Origin: CAJXJP01 sp964022365
GTDB taxonomy: Bacteria > Patescibacteriota > Gracilibacteria > BD1-5 > UBA6164
DNA length: 64,000 bases
Assembly (NCBI GenBank): GCA_964022365.1
Contig: CAXHZN010000002.1
Location: forward strand, 122,157 to 186,156
Direction of reading: 5' to 3'
Made by a program: the position numbers and the translations under genes. The notes under the pieces were generated by a model. That model ran no database searches and had not been told where the DNA came from. It saw nothing but the letters and a program-made list of their open reading frames with translations. This document shows, piece after piece, positions 1 to 11,452 of this stretch (position 1 is its first letter; each line of letters begins with the position of its first letter).

Positions 1-1
1 A

Positions 2-2299
2 GAAAAATCCGAAAGACAAAAGTCGTATATCATGTGAGATTGAGAAGTTTTAAATACTGTTTCATTTGATATAAAAGTTACTCCAGGAGCAGATATAGAA
101 CAAATTATTGAAAATGTAAAAAGATCTATTGATGAATGGAAAACTGATCATACACAAATGCAAGTGTATGAAACATATTCAAAATCAAAAGATATTGATA
201 ATATGTATGGAACATTTGTTTCAAATTTCCGGCAAACAGGTCTTACGATTATGGTTATTTTATTCTTATTTATTTGAGTAAGAATTTCTTTATGAGTAAC
301 TATTGCGTTTCCTTTAGTGTATTTTATCACATTTATATTATTAAGTTTTCTTGGATATTCATTTAATTCTGTTGTCTCATTTGCCTTAGTTCTGACACTT
401 GGTATTATGGTGGATAATTTAATTGTTATCACAGAATGAATTGTATGAGAATTTAATCTCCATAAAAATATTACTTTTTGGGATGCTACATCAAATGCAA
501 TTAAAAAATACATGTGGTCTATAATTCCAGGGACACTTATTACGGTATTCATGTTTTTACCAATATTATTTATGGTAAGTGGTACCGTTGGAGCATTTAT
601 TTGACCACTGAGTATTACTATTTGATTTACGTTAATTACATCATTGGTTGTTTCAATATTTATGTTACCGATTATTTTATCAAAAGTTTTACCAGAAAAT
701 GTTGATAAAGCAGAGTGAATTCTTACAAAACCATTACAAAAAGTTTGAGTAAAAATAAGCCATTTTACGAAAAAATTAATCAAAAATAAAACAAGAGCAT
801 TTCTTACTATAATACTTTTTTGGGTAGCTTTGATATTTTCATTTGTATTAGTTGGTTCAGGAGTGGTAAAAAATGATTTTCTTCCACAAACGGATAAAGA
901 TAATATTTTTATAAATGTAAAATATCCACTTGGATATTCTCTTGATAAAAATGCTCAATCTACAAGTGCTATACTTACAGATATTCGTGAATATCTTGAT
1001 AAAAAATATCCAGATTATGTAGAATTTGTATATATCAATGTTTGAAATGTATATTCAAGTAGTGCTATTGGAAGTGCGTCAAATCCAACTGCAGATTATC
1101 AAGCGTACTTCAACATCAAGCTCATAGACGGAGACGATAGGGAAATTTCATCTATTGAAATTTCTGAAGGATTACAAGAATATATAAATCAACATATAAA
1201 ACCAAAATATCCGTATGTAAAAGATATTTCCAATGTAGTGGTAGGTGGAATGTGATGAGGAAAAGAAATTTGATTTTTTATTGTCTGAGACGATATTGAA
1301 AAAATTTCTGATTATTTAGATCAAATAAAACCAGAGATTGAAGCAATCGATGGGATTTATAATTTTTCGAGTAATTATGAATTTACAAACGGGAAAGTTT
1401 CTTATGTTTTAGATCCAAATAAACTCAACAGGAATGATATAAACCTAGGTTCTATTGCTCAACTTTTCACTTCTATTGAAAATTCTAAATATGTACCAAA
1501 TGGTTTAACTCTTCATAATTTTACTGAATTATGAGATGATACTATTGCGTTGAAACTCTACACAAGTTATCAAGGAAATGTCGAAGATGTGAAAATCTGA
1601 GATACATTTGTTTCAAGTGTCACACAAGAAAGAACATTAGAACCAGAACTCAAAAATATTCAACATATTGATGGGAAAATGCAACTTTCGTTTGAAGCAG
1701 ATAAAAAAGCAAGTGTTGCACTCGGTTGAGTTACCGCAGAGATAAATAAAGTCATTGAAAATAATCCTCTCCCAAAAGGATTAGCATTTAGATTTAATTC
1801 TAACATAGAAGATTCTGCAGGTTCAGGAGCTGATTTATGAGCTGCAATGTGAGTAGGTTTAATTTTAATGTTTATTATTTTAGTATTAAAATTTAACTCA
1901 TTTAAATACTCTATAATTATTGTAACTTCAACATTTTTATCATTTATCTGAGTTGTATTAGCACTTATGTTAATGGGGTTACCACTGAGTTTTCCAGCTC
2001 AATTATGATTATTTGGGGTTATCTGAGTATGAGTAAATAATGCTATTTTGTTCATCGATTTATATCTAGGAAAAGTTTGATTTACTCTAAAACAATCACT
2101 CATAGAAACAATCCAATCAAGATTTCTTCCAATCTTTTTAACTTCATCAACAACTATTGCCGGACTCGTAACTCTCGCACTCAAAGACGAACTTTGGGGA
2201 TGACTTGCTATCGCATTTATCGGATGATTAATACTCAACGTATTTATGATTCTGGTCTATATCCCAGCTTTACTTTACGTAGTTGAAAAGAAAAAATAA
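2..2299 (+). CDS. RND-family efflux transporter, AcrB/HAE1-like (5' end outside window)
   Basis: Inner-membrane proton-driven exporter of the ACR_tran family; substrate cannot be told from sequence. About 765 codons are present and the gene starts left of the window. The fragment begins in a periplasmic porter region, then shows the TM bundle with LGIMVDNLIVITEGIV near codon 135, which matches the family's TM4 motif carrying a conserved Asp. A second porter segment follows (about codons 290-600), then the C-terminal TM bundle with a GVGVNNAILFIDLYLG stretch. It reads through dozens of in-frame UGA codons at glycine positions, for example EGIVGEF and GGMGGGKE. It stops at UAA, directly followed by a hairpin terminator. 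Family assignment is secure; the exact subfamily is not. Confidence 0.9.
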
Positions 2300-2303
2300 A
2301 AAA

Positions 2304-2330
2304 AAAGAATATGAAAATATTCTTTTTTTT
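2304..2330 (+). terminator. Rho-independent terminator of the RND gene
   Basis: Nine-base-pair stem AAAGAATAT/ATATTCTTT with a GAAA loop and a T tract. The same hairpin recurs at 5686-5711. Confidence 0.8.
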
Positions 2331-2445
2331 GTTTTGGAAAAATTATTCGGTAATAAAAATATATTTTTTATTTACGGTATTTTTAATTGATTTTTTCGGT
2401 TGAGGTCGTATATTTATACTAAATTTACATAATTATTTATAAATA

Positions 2446-3993
2446 ATGGAAATTAACTCTCAACAAGAATTTGAAAAATATCAGTATTTTTATGAAAATA
2501 TAACTACTATAAATACTTTATTAACAGCAATTAATAAATATCAAAGTGATCAAAATGAACATTATTTCAATAACAAACTTTTTAACGATGTAAATTTTAT
2601 CACATTATTTCATAAATATGAAATTTCTAAGTACTGATTAGATTATTTTTCTCATGCAGAAGAAATAAAATCAGAAATTAATAAATATAAAAAAGATTTC
2701 ACTAGAATCAAAACTATATATATAAAGTTTGATTTTATATTAGATAGCTCAAATAAATCAATATTTATTAAAGAAATTATTTTATGAGAAAAAATAAAAA
2801 TAAATTTTCATAATAAAGTTAATATTTTAAAGGAATGAACTTATAATAATATTGTTTTCGATATTTATAATTGTCATTTTAAGTGAGTATTAACTATATC
2901 AAATACAATTCAAGAATTATGTTTTATAAATTGTGTGTTAGAGAATAAACTTTGAATTAATAAGAATAATTCTTGACCTTATGAAAGTAATAAACTCACA
3001 TATAATTGAGAATTATCATTTTTAAATACAATTTTTAATCAATTAATTTTTGATGAATTTAACATAAATAAATTAACAATAGAATTTACTTCTGATTTTG
3101 TTTCTAAAAATGTATTAACAAATAATATAAGTTTTAACAATTCAAAAATTAGAAACTTAAAACTATACTCAGATTGAAATGAAAATTTACCTAAATTATG
3201 AGAATTAAATTTTACAAATTATAAATTTGAAAAAGATTCAGAAAATTTTATAAGTCATTTAAGAATAAATACATTGAATTTAAAATCTACTACAAATTTA
3301 ACAGATTCTTTTAAAATCACGAGTGTTGAAGTAACAGAAAAATTTATTTTAGAAGATGTAGATTTCTGAAAAATAATTTTTAATTGATTAAATCTTGATG
3401 AATCGGAGTTAAATTTTAAACATGTGACATTTAATAATTGTATATTTAATAATGTTATTTGGAATAAAGATTGTATTATTAAAAATTCAAATGATGAAGA
3501 ATTAAGAGATTTGTATAGGCAAATGAAATTTATAATGGATAAATTATGAGATACAATAACAGGTTCAAAATTTTATAGAAATGAAATGGAAATTCAAAAA
3601 AATATTGTTTCTTGAAATAATAAGAAACATAATTTAAATATATTTTTTTGGTGGAGGAAATCAGAGAGATTTGTATTTTGGTTTTGATATAATATAAATA
3701 ATTTCTGACAAAATTGGATGAAACCTATAATAATATTATTTATATTAAATTTTATATTATGGAGTTTTAACTATTCTGATATTTGGATAGACTGATTTCA
3801 AAATATTAATAATATTTTTTCCATTAAATATTGGGATAATTTTTGGTTTAATTTTTCTAGTTATATATCTTATCTCACACCATTTAGAAAATTATCAGAA
3901 CATCCATCATTTTTTGATATATTAGCAAGAATTACTTCTACTATATTAATTTATCAAGCTGCAGTTGCATTAAGAAGAAAAATACAAAGGTAA
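2446..3993 (+). CDS. Pentapeptide-repeat-like membrane protein
   Basis: Predicted protein of 515 aa, unnamed. An Asn/Phe/Leu-rich region (about residues 80-350) has short periodic strands such as LNFTNYKF, SELNFKHVTFNNCIFNNVIW, resembling degenerate pentapeptide-repeat or beta-helix proteins. It is followed by LRDLYRQMKFIMDKLGDTITGSKFYR-type sequence, which resembles the helix pair that follows pentapeptide repeats in many membrane-anchored family members. Then come two or three hydrophobic segments (about 400-425, 455-475 and 490-505) and a basic C-terminus RRKIQR. UGA is used as Gly throughout. It is preceded by a terminator and followed 18 bases later by a secreted-protein gene, so the two may be cotranscribed. 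Function unknown. Confidence 0.72.
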
Positions 3994-4011
3994 AAATTAA
4001 ATAAAAAAATC

Positions 4012-4755
4012 ATGAAAAAATTAATTATCAGCACAATTATATGAATTATGTTATTGTGCCCAACAACATTTGCAGATTATGAACGAAATCTGGAAGACGA
4101 GGTAAAATTATATAATGTTACGAGAGATTTATTATTGCGTTTAGAGAAAAATGATAATAAAGAAAATATTATTAATAAGTTGCAAGAAAAAATAGTGGCT
4201 TTATCGTGAAAATCTGAGAGTGAATTAAACAGTTATCAAAAAAATGAATCGTTCAATAATTTTCGTGAATATATATTAAAATATTTATATCGTTATATTC
4301 AACTTGATATAAATGATTATTATTTTGATGAACCAGGAAGAGTTATAGAGAATAGTTTTGCAAAGGCTTTTGTAAGCTCATCAAATATTTACATGACAGA
4401 AAAAGAAATTTATTTGGAATATAAAAATTGATGAACATGGAAAATGGTAGAATTTTTCAAAACAGATGAAAATATTGAAGATTTTTTGAATAACACTGTT
4501 TTAGAAGAAAAATATCATGGGAAATGTAAAGCAATAAAAAGAGCAGAAAAATGAGCTAATTTTACTCAAAATCAAGTCTATACTATTTGATGATTTGGAG
4601 ATTATAAATCTACAACAAGAGATTCCAGTTATTGTGGAGAATATTGAGAATGAAATTCGATTAAATATTTTGAAGTAAGAGGGGATTATATTTGGTATAT
4701 AAATGCAGGACAAGATTTTAATGGTTTGCATTTTAGGTTTATAGAGCTAAAATAA
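4012..4755 (+). CDS. Secreted protein of unknown function
   Basis: Encodes 247 aa with a signal peptide: Lys-Lys start, hydrophobic LIISTIIGIMLLCPTT, then FADYE, a likely signal peptidase I site after FA. The mature part is charged and helical at first (about residues 25-90), then a compact C-terminal region containing two cysteines (KCKAIKR and SYCGEYGEG) that could form a disulfide. I do not recognise a family. It lies between the pentapeptide-like membrane protein and a Nudix hydrolase on the same strand with short spacers, so operon membership is likely. The AT-rich leader has no Shine-Dalgarno sequence, as is usual here. Confidence 0.7.
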
Positions 4756-4784
4756 TTTATTTTTAATATATTAATTTTTTCATT

Positions 4785-5189
4785 ATGGAAATACAAAATG
4801 CGTGGTATAGAATCAGTGTAAAAGCATTAATATATAATAGTAAAAGAGAAATTTTACTCATGAGAGAAAAATCTTGAGTTTGGGATTTTCCAGGTGGGTG
4901 ATTGGATCATGGAGAAAATCCGATTGAATGATTAAAAAGAGAATTACACGAAGAAATGTGATTAGAGGCTTTAAAAATAAATCCTCAGCCAGTTGAATTT
5001 ATAACTAGCCATAAACCAACGAGTAAATCAAGACCGTGGATTTGAAATGTTTTTTATGAAACACAAGTGAAAAATCTTAATTTTATAGCGAGTGATGAAT
5101 GTGTGGAAATATGATTTTTTGACAAAGATAGTATAAAAAGTATAAATACTCTCCCAAATGTACAGGATTATTTTAATACCCTAAAATAA
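4785..5189 (+). CDS. Nudix hydrolase
   Basis: Small (134 aa) pyrophosphohydrolase of the Nudix superfamily, acting on a nucleoside-diphosphate-X substrate that cannot be specified. The Nudix box GX5EX7REXXEEXG is complete: FPGGGLDHGENPIEGLKREL followed by HEEMGLEA, about residues 37-63. One glycine of the GGG, the Gly in IEGL and the Gly after EEM are written UGA, which is good evidence for the recoding. It sits six bases upstream of an HD hydrolase gene, suggesting a small housecleaning operon. No signal peptide, so cytoplasmic. Confidence 0.9.
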
Positions 5190-5195
5190 AAAATT

Positions 5196-5684
5196 ATGCA
5201 AGGATTTGAATTTGAAAAAGCTATGAAATTATTGGTAAAATATTTTCCAGAAGAACCAATGAAAAAACCTACTTTATTTCATTCGATGAGAGTTTGAAGC
5301 TATTTATGGACTCATAATTACTCTGAAAATATTCAAATTGCATGATTATTACACGATGCTTTGGAAGACACTGATATGTGAGCTGAAGTTATTTTAAAAA
5401 ACTTTTGAAAAGAAATTTTAGATATAGTAGAAGCGAATTCAAAAAATACTCAGCTTCCAAGAGAACAAATGCTCGAAGATATTGTAAAAAGATGCTTAAT
5501 GGTTTGAGAAAATGCAATGATTGTAAAAATGGCAGATATCTGGGATAATTATTTATTTTACACAAAACAAAATAATATTTGAGAATTAGAAAGATGTGAG
5601 TTTTTAGCACGTTTAGTAAAAAAATATCTTGATAAAGATTGGAATGATAAAATTTTTCAAAAAATAGAAATTATTTGTAAATAA
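5196..5684 (+). CDS. HD-domain hydrolase, RelA/SpoT hydrolase-like
   Basis: Encodes 162 aa resembling the stand-alone (p)ppGpp hydrolase (MESH1/SpoT HD_4) fold. Visible metal-binding pattern: H in PTLFHSMRVGSYL (about residue 39), the HD pair in IAGLLHDALEDTDM (about 62-63), and a late Asp in MIVKMADIWDN (about 115). LLHDALEDT is characteristic of the RelA/SpoT hydrolase domain. There is no synthetase, TGS or ACT domain, so any role would be ppGpp or nucleotide breakdown only. Six bases downstream of the Nudix gene and followed directly by a terminator. Substrate is an inference from family resemblance. Confidence 0.8.
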
Positions 5685-5685
5685 A

Positions 5686-5711
5686 AAAGAATATGAAAAT
5701 ATTCTTTTTTT
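5686..5711 (+). terminator. Rho-independent terminator, copy of the 2304 hairpin
   Basis: Stem AAAGAATAT/ATATTCTTT, GAAA loop, then a T run. It starts two bases after the stop of the HD hydrolase. Confidence 0.78.
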
Positions 5712-5765
5712 ATTTATCTGAGAAAATTAATATAATAAATATTGGAAGGCAGAAATTTTATTTTT

Positions 5766-6194
5766 ATGACTCAATTGAAAATGGAAATTTTAAAAATACT
5801 TTGAGTATATTTCGTAGGTTTTATGACATTGTTAATTTTAGATTATATTTGGCTGGGTATCGTGACAAAAGATTTTATCATTCGTGAATTTGGAAATCTT
5901 GTAGCTGTAGAAGACGGAAGTATTAAAATTAATTTAACGGCAGGTTTAATCGCGTGGGCTGTTATTAGTATTTTAGTTGTTACGTTTGTAACTCTTCAAT
6001 TTCAATGATATGGAAATATAGTGATGTATGGAGCACTGATTGGGTTTTTAAGTTATGCGATGTATGATTTAACTAACCTTACTTTTATTCAAAATTATTC
6101 ACTCAAATTTACTTTAGTCGATATCGCGTGGGGAACATTTGCCTGCAGTATGGTCGCTTTGATGAGTTATAGTTTTTATAACTTTATAAAATAA
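5766..6194 (+). CDS. DUF2177 family membrane protein
   Basis: Encodes 142 aa with four hydrophobic segments (about 8-28, 48-68, 77-95, 112-135). Two motifs match what I know of the DUF2177 family: LDYIWLGIVTKDF near the N-terminus and LSYAMYDLTNLTFI...LVDIAWGTF in the second half (YDLTN and DxxWG are conserved). Biochemical function is unknown for the family. The stop codon overlaps the start of the next membrane-protein gene by one base (TAATG), so the two are translationally coupled. The start at 5766 is preferred because the DYIWL motif then lies at the usual distance from the N-terminus. Confidence 0.85.
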
Positions 6195-6943
6195 TGATAG
6201 CAGAAATTATTTTCACACTTTGATTATGTTATTTTGTTTTATTTTTGGTTTCATTAAAAATAAAAGATAATTCTATTGTTGATGTATTTTGGGGAACTGG
6301 ATTTTTAATTTTTGCAGGAATATTATTTTTTTCTCAAGAAATTTTACATATTTATGAAATAGTATTTTTTATAATTTTTTGTATTTGGTGAATCCGTTTA
6401 ACCTATCATATTGGCAAAAGGAAACTATTTTCAAAAAAAGAAGATCCGAGATATGCTGGTTGGAGACAAGATTGGACATACTTTAAAACACGTAGTTTTT
6501 TTCAAATTTATGTTCTACAAATGGTATTGTTGCTAATAATTTCAACTCCTGTATATTTCATTTTCCAACAAGAAATATCAGCGAATATTTTCACAATTTG
6601 TTGAATTATTCTGATGATTTTAGGAGTAGGTTATGAAGCATTAGCAGATTATCAACTTAAAAAATATTTACAAAATACCAGTGAAAAAAATAAAGTTTTT
6701 ACTGGATGATTGTATAAATATTCACGTCATCCAAATTATTTTTGAGAATCAATATTTTGGCTGTGAATAAGTATTATTTCATTGCAAAATTCTATATTTT
6801 GAATCATTTGATTTTTGGTAATTACTATTTTATTGTTATTTGTTTCTGGAGTTCCACTTCAAGAAAAAAGACATAAGAAAAAAGATAATTGGGAAGAATA
6901 TTCTCAAAAAACTCCAAAATTTATTCCAAATTTTTTCAAATAA
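6194..6943 (+). CDS. DUF1295 (steroid 5-alpha-reductase-like) membrane protein
   Basis: Encodes 249 aa with about six TM segments. The end of the protein has the pattern of DUF1295 and the ICMT/5-alpha-reductase fold: GLYKYSRHPNYFGESIFWLG (about residues 172-191), then PLQEKRHKKKDNWEEYSQKT. Earlier motifs VDVFWGTGFL and WGIRLTYHI also fit. Members are predicted NAD(P)H-linked reductases or methyltransferase-like enzymes acting on lipids; the substrate here is unknown. Coupled by the one-base TAATG overlap to the DUF2177 gene, which suggests a joint membrane or lipid function. Ends at a terminator. Confidence 0.85.
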
Positions 6944-6945
6944 AA

Positions 6946-6972
6946 AGCTCAAGTTTATTCTTGAGTTTTTTT
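6946..6972 (+). terminator. Rho-independent terminator
   Basis: Stem CTCAAG (6948-6953)/CTTGAG (6960-6965) with an upstream A run and downstream T7, five bases after the DUF1295 stop. Confidence 0.75.
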
Positions 6973-7044
6973 ACTTATTTTTTGGATTTTTGAGTAAAAT
7001 GTATTATTATAATACATATATTTTATATAACTAAGTACTCTATT

Positions 7045-8127
7045 ATGAAAAATGAATTACAAGTTACTGGAGAAATAAAAGAAATTGCATTATCAACAAC
7101 AGAAGTGTCAGAAGTAGAATGAGCATTTGAAGATGCAAAAGATTTTAGAAGTATTTGAGAAAAAATTACAGCTCCACTTGATGATATTATTTCACAAACA
7201 GCTTTGGTGATTGATAAAGACCCAATTATGAACGTAAGTTCAGAGCTAGAAAGAATGAATGGGGAAGTACAAGTTGTATATAATGACATCATTGATAACG
7301 ATGGGAAATTTATGAAAATTATCAAATCAATTCCAGTTTTAGGAAAAATTGCTTCTACAATTGATGCTAAAATCGATGAAGCAAACTTCAATATGAAAGG
7401 ATTAGAAGGAAAAATTGGAATTATTTTTTCTGGATTTGATCAATCATATACGTCTATAAATACATCAATTGATATGCAAAAACAATTTGTTGATGGAATT
7501 GACCAAAACCTGGGGAAAGTAATCTCTTATAAAGAATTTATTGGAGGAAAAATCGAAGAATTTAAAACAAGATTAGAAGAAACAAGTGATGAAGATGAAA
7601 AAATGAAATTATCTATGTTTATTAGAAATGTAGAATATTTTCAAGGGAATCTCGTAGTTTTGATTGGAAACTTAGGTATGGCTAGAAAAAGATTATTAAT
7701 GAGACTAGATTCTGCTACAAAACTTTCTCTTGCGATGAATTCAAGTAGACCAATTTTCAAAACTCTTTTATCAACAGCTCTGATCGAAGCTTCAAGTCAA
7801 AAAGCCATTGACGCATCTATGAAAGCGCTTGATACTATGGGATCAACAATCGATAAAATGTCATCTGAATTAACTGATAAAGCAATTGAATCATCGAAAA
7901 AATCAGAAGAATTATCTACAAAACCTGTATTATCAACAACAGTATTTATCGATAATGTTACAAAATTAAAAGCTCATTTTGATGAAATTGATGCTTATAG
8001 ACTACAAGTGAAAACTGAAGCTCAAAAAGAACAAGAATTATTTGAAGAAGCAAAAACAAAACTAGAAAATATTAAAGTAATCAACAAACAATCTCAAGAA
8101 GAATTAGCTGCTGAACTAAATAAATAG
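7045..8127 (+). CDS. Toxic anion resistance protein, TelA family
   Basis: Encodes 360 aa, close to the usual TelA length. Recognisable TelA stretches: SIPVLGKIASTIDAKIDEAN about residues 95-113, a helical middle with LVVLIGNLGMARKRLLMRLD, and the C-terminal KLKAHFDEIDAYRLQVKTEA coiled coil. TelA proteins are linked to resistance to tellurite and some cell-wall-active compounds; the mechanism is not established. Only the first 35 codons contain UGA-Gly (VEGAFE, SIGEKI); the remainder uses GGA or GGG, so a standard-code start at 7204 would be wrong. The next gene encodes a membrane coiled-coil protein that may be its partner. Confidence 0.88.
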
Positions 8128-8151
8128 TAAAAAATTATATAACATCTAAAA

Positions 8152-8185
8152 AAACAAAATGATTTGGAAACAAATCATTTTGTTT
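8152..8185 (+). terminator. Hairpin after telA
   Basis: Fourteen-base-pair stem AACAAAATGATTTG/CAAATCATTTTGTT with a four-base loop. The T tract is weak, so it may be a partial terminator or processing hairpin between telA and the next gene. Confidence 0.6.
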
Positions 8186-8228
8186 CTATTGAAAAATAAA
8201 TATTAAAAATACTTTATTACAACGAGAA

Positions 8229-9428
8229 ATGAACAAACAAAATATTTCTAAGCAGATTATTATTCCTCAAAAAATACAAGATAAAATCGCACAAAGAGGA
8301 TTTTATTTTTATCAGTGGATTTGAAATAATGATGTAAAAGATAGTATTCAAAGAGATTTTTTGGAATTTTTATCAAATTATTGACTTTTTTGAGCAGTAT
8401 TTTTAGTTATTCCTACAGCAATTTGATATCTCACGTCGGGTTGATTTCCATATCTTCTTTTCTTTCTGCTATTGGGAATTATTAATATTTTTTTCTTATT
8501 ATACATATTATCTCTGTGAATACGTAGATCAAATATGTTGAGAAAAAATAATCAAGTTTTGATTACAAATAGTTCTATTCTCATTAATGGAAATATTGAA
8601 ACACTGGAAAACAATTCTATTCAAAATTCTACTGCTATTACTGACATTAGTAGACTTTTTGAAGAAGATTTATTTCAGGATTCAAATATAATTCATTCAA
8701 AAAATAAATTAAAACAAGTTGTTTTTGATAAATTTAAAGATTGATACGTTTCTATCATAGAAAAATCAAAATGATGAGGAAGAGATTCATGAAAATTTAT
8801 ATTATTATTACTTGGATTATACACGTTGTACACATTTTCTTTAGGAATTATTTATTTTATTTGAATAATCGCAATCAGCTTTTTATGAGTTATAATGAGT
8901 TGGGTAAATAAAAAAATGCTGTTAATAACGGGACATAAAATTTCTGTTATAAATAATTCATTTGAAAATATTAATGAATATTCACAAAAACTAGAATCCG
9001 AAAAAAATCAGCTCATAGTATTGCTAGAAGAAGCTAAAAATAATGATTGGAAAGATAGTTTACTCATCAAAATAAATGCTGGGATAGTGGTGATTAATAA
9101 TCAGGCAAACAAAGCGGTAAATCAAACTATAGATTTAAAAATTTTAATAGAAAAATCTAAATATTCTCAAATGTTTGATTTTAATATTTATAATGCTTGG
9201 ATAAAAAAACAAATTTTAGTCCCACTAGAAGAAATAAAATTATTATTACAACAAAATATAGATTTTTTTGATAAACAAATCTCAGAAATTGAGAGTCAAT
9301 TGACTCAAGATCTTGATTCCTCAAAAAGCGCAGCACTTTCTATTTCTAAAACCAGAGCATTCATGAGAAGTGATGAAATCAAATTACAAATAGAAAATAT
9401 AGAAAAATATATTCAAAAATTACAATAA
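8229..9428 (+). CDS. Membrane protein with C-terminal coiled coil, telA neighbour
   Basis: Encodes 399 aa. Two hydrophobic hairpins are visible: residues about 50-100 (LFGAVFLVIPTAIGYL, then LLFFLLLGIINIFFLLYILSL) and about 190-225 (FILLLLGLYTLYTF, GIIYFIGIIAISFLGVIM). A long charged helical tail of about 170 residues follows with heptad-like Leu/Ile spacing (SQKLESEKNQLIVLLEEAKN), likely cytoplasmic. I recognise no named domain. Its position behind telA, with only the hairpin between, resembles the telA/xpaC-type pairing in other bacteria, but sequence similarity to XpaC was not seen. Split into pieces under the standard code by UGA-Gly. Confidence 0.72.
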
Positions 9429-9429
9429 A

Positions 9430-9466
9430 AAAAAGTTCCCTGGAATATTCCCGGGAACTTTTTTGT
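9430..9466 (+). terminator. GC-rich palindromic terminator, copy 1
   Basis: Stem around AAGTTCCC (9433-9440)/GGGAACTT (9453-9460) with a T tract. Nearly identical to the perfect palindrome at 18436-18474; both are unusually GC-rich for this DNA. Confidence 0.85.
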
Positions 9467-9539
9467 TTTTTATGTTTGCAATTAGAAAAAAAGTAAATAA
9501 AATAGTTTCCTATGCAACTAATTTGTAAATATAAAAATT

Positions 9540-9983
9540 ATGAAATGTACAAACCAACCATTTTTAAAAAATATATCTATTTTGTATAGAATGTGACATA
9601 TTTTTTTCCAAAGAAATTTAGAAAATTTAGCATTACCAGTGAGTCAAATTCCTTTTGTAAGAATTCTTGAAAAATTCCCAGCAATCAACCAAGATGAAAT
9701 TTCAAAAATGTTATATATTGATAAAGCAACCACAGCAAAAGCTTTAAAATGTATGGAAAAATCAGGACTGATTTTTAGAAAAAAAGATGAAAATGATAAA
9801 AGAATGATGCATATATTTTTAACTCAAAACTGAAAAAATTTACTACCAGAAATTCATAAAAGTACAAAAAAATTAGAAGAAATTTTTACAAAATGATTTT
9901 CTGATGAAGAAATAAAAACATTTGAAAAACTCAGTGAAAAAATGTCACAAAATGCTATGGATTTCCATGCACAAAAACCTTAA
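9540..9983 (+). CDS. MarR-family transcriptional regulator
   Basis: Encodes 147 aa with a winged-helix layout: helices to about residue 50, recognition region QDEISKMLYIDKATTAKALKCMEKSGLIFRKK (about 52-83), then the beta-wing KDENDKRMMHIFLTQNGKNL with the typical DxR turn, and C-terminal dimerisation helices. It lies 21 bases upstream of a MATE exporter on the same strand, so it probably regulates that exporter in response to a small ligand, the usual MarR arrangement. The GHIFFQ, NGKNL and TKGFSDEE glycines are UGA. The start at 9540 gives the full N-terminal dimerisation helix. Confidence 0.88.
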
Positions 9984-10004
9984 CTATTAAAAATAAATAA
10001 ATTT

Positions 10005-11414
10005 ATGTCGAATAAAAATGTAGATATTTCCTTAAACGGATCTATCATTAAATCTATTATTGTAATTTCTATTCCTATAGTTTTTGCAAATTTACTTCAA
10101 AGTGCGTATCAACTTATAGATGCATTTTGGGTAGGGAGACTTTGAGCAGATTCAGTCGCAGCTGTTTGATTAACTTTCCCAATTACTTTTCTTACTATCT
10201 CACTTTGAACTGGTTTTGCTATAGCATGATCAACTTTGATTGCTCAATATGTTTGAGCTAAGAATCAAAAAATGGTCAATCATGTAGCTGCTCAAACTAT
10301 ACTATCAGTGGTTGTTATTTCATGCTTACTGTGAGCTATTTGATTTATACTTGCTCCATATATTCTCACATTTATGTGAGTAGAAGCTTGAGTTTATAAG
10401 GCTGCCTTAGAATTTATGAGAATAGGGTTTGTTTGAATTATTTTTGTATTTTGATTTGCAATGTTTCAATCAATTATGAGAGGTTTAGGACAGGTTTCTA
10501 TTCCGTTATATATTATTTGAGCAACTGTATTTTTAAATTTCTTTTTAGATCCATTATTTATTTACTGATTAAATATGTGAGTAGCTGGAGCTGCTGTTGC
10601 AACTTTAGTAACTCAATCTCTTGCAGCATTTACAGGATTATATATTTTATTTAATGGAAAATATGGTATTAAATTAGAAAAAAAAGATTTTATTCCAGAT
10701 ATGAAATATATCAAAAAGGCATTTTTTCTTTGACTTCCTTCATCAATCGAAATGTCAGCAAGAGCCTTATCTCTTGTTGCGATGACATTTTTAATTACTA
10801 GTTTTGGAACGCTTGCAATTGCTGGATATTCAGCAGGAGCTAATATTTTACAACTTATCATAATTCCAGCGATGTGAATGTCTATGGCAACGTCAGTATT
10901 AGTTGGACAAAATATTTGAGCAAAAAATTATCAAAGAGCACAAGATATTACAAAAATTTCAAGTTATATATGATTTGGATTACTTACATTTTTAGGAATT
11001 ATAATTTTCTTTACGGCTCCATATTTAATATCTATTTTTGTTCCAAATGATCCAGAAGTTATTAAAGTTTGATGAGAATTTTTAAGATTTATTGCGTTGA
11101 GTTTTTGATTTATAGGTATTCAATTTATTGTAAATGGTGCATTTAGAGCAGCTGGAAATATGAAAACTACCTTAGTTTTAACTATTTTGTCTCAATGGGT
11201 TATACAATTTCCACTTGCGTATTATTTATCAAAATATACGTCTTTAGGAATTGAAGGTATTTGGTATTCTTTCCCAATTAGTTTTATAATATCAGCAATT
11301 GTAACTGTTGTTTGGTTCAATAAATGAACTTGGAAAAATACTAAAATTACTCAAGAAGAAAAACAACAATCAAAAGTATTCGATGAAACTCTAGCCGAAG
11401 AAGTAATTCAATAA
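10005..11414 (+). CDS. MATE family multidrug/cation exporter
   Basis: Encodes 469 aa with twelve predicted TM segments. MATE hallmarks: IPIVFANLLQSAYQLIDAFWVGRLGADSVAAVGLTFP-type sequence in TM1-TM2, and in the second half GLPSSIEMSARALSLVAMTF and GMSMATSVLVGQNIGAKNYQRAQ. It exports organic cations in exchange for Na+ or H+ in characterised members; substrate unknown here. More than twenty of its glycines are UGA. Cotranscribed with the upstream marR gene and closed by a bidirectional terminator shared with the convergent META-domain lipoprotein gene. Confidence 0.92.
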
Positions 11415-11447
11415 AAAAACACTCTCGAATTTCGAGAGTGTTTTTTT
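11413..11447. terminator. Bidirectional terminator between MATE and META-lipoprotein genes
   Basis: Long stem AACACTCTCG/CGAGAGTGTT flanked by A and T runs on both sides, lying between convergent stops. Confidence 0.88.
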
Positions 11448-11452
11448 ATTTA

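Noticed and set aside
148..783. Minus-strand ORF of 211 codons
   Set aside because: Antisense to the RND transporter; no recognisable protein and explained by the sense-strand codon bias.
7204..7391. Start of TelA at 7204
   Set aside because: The frame continues upstream through UGA-Gly to ATG 7045 and gives the normal length.
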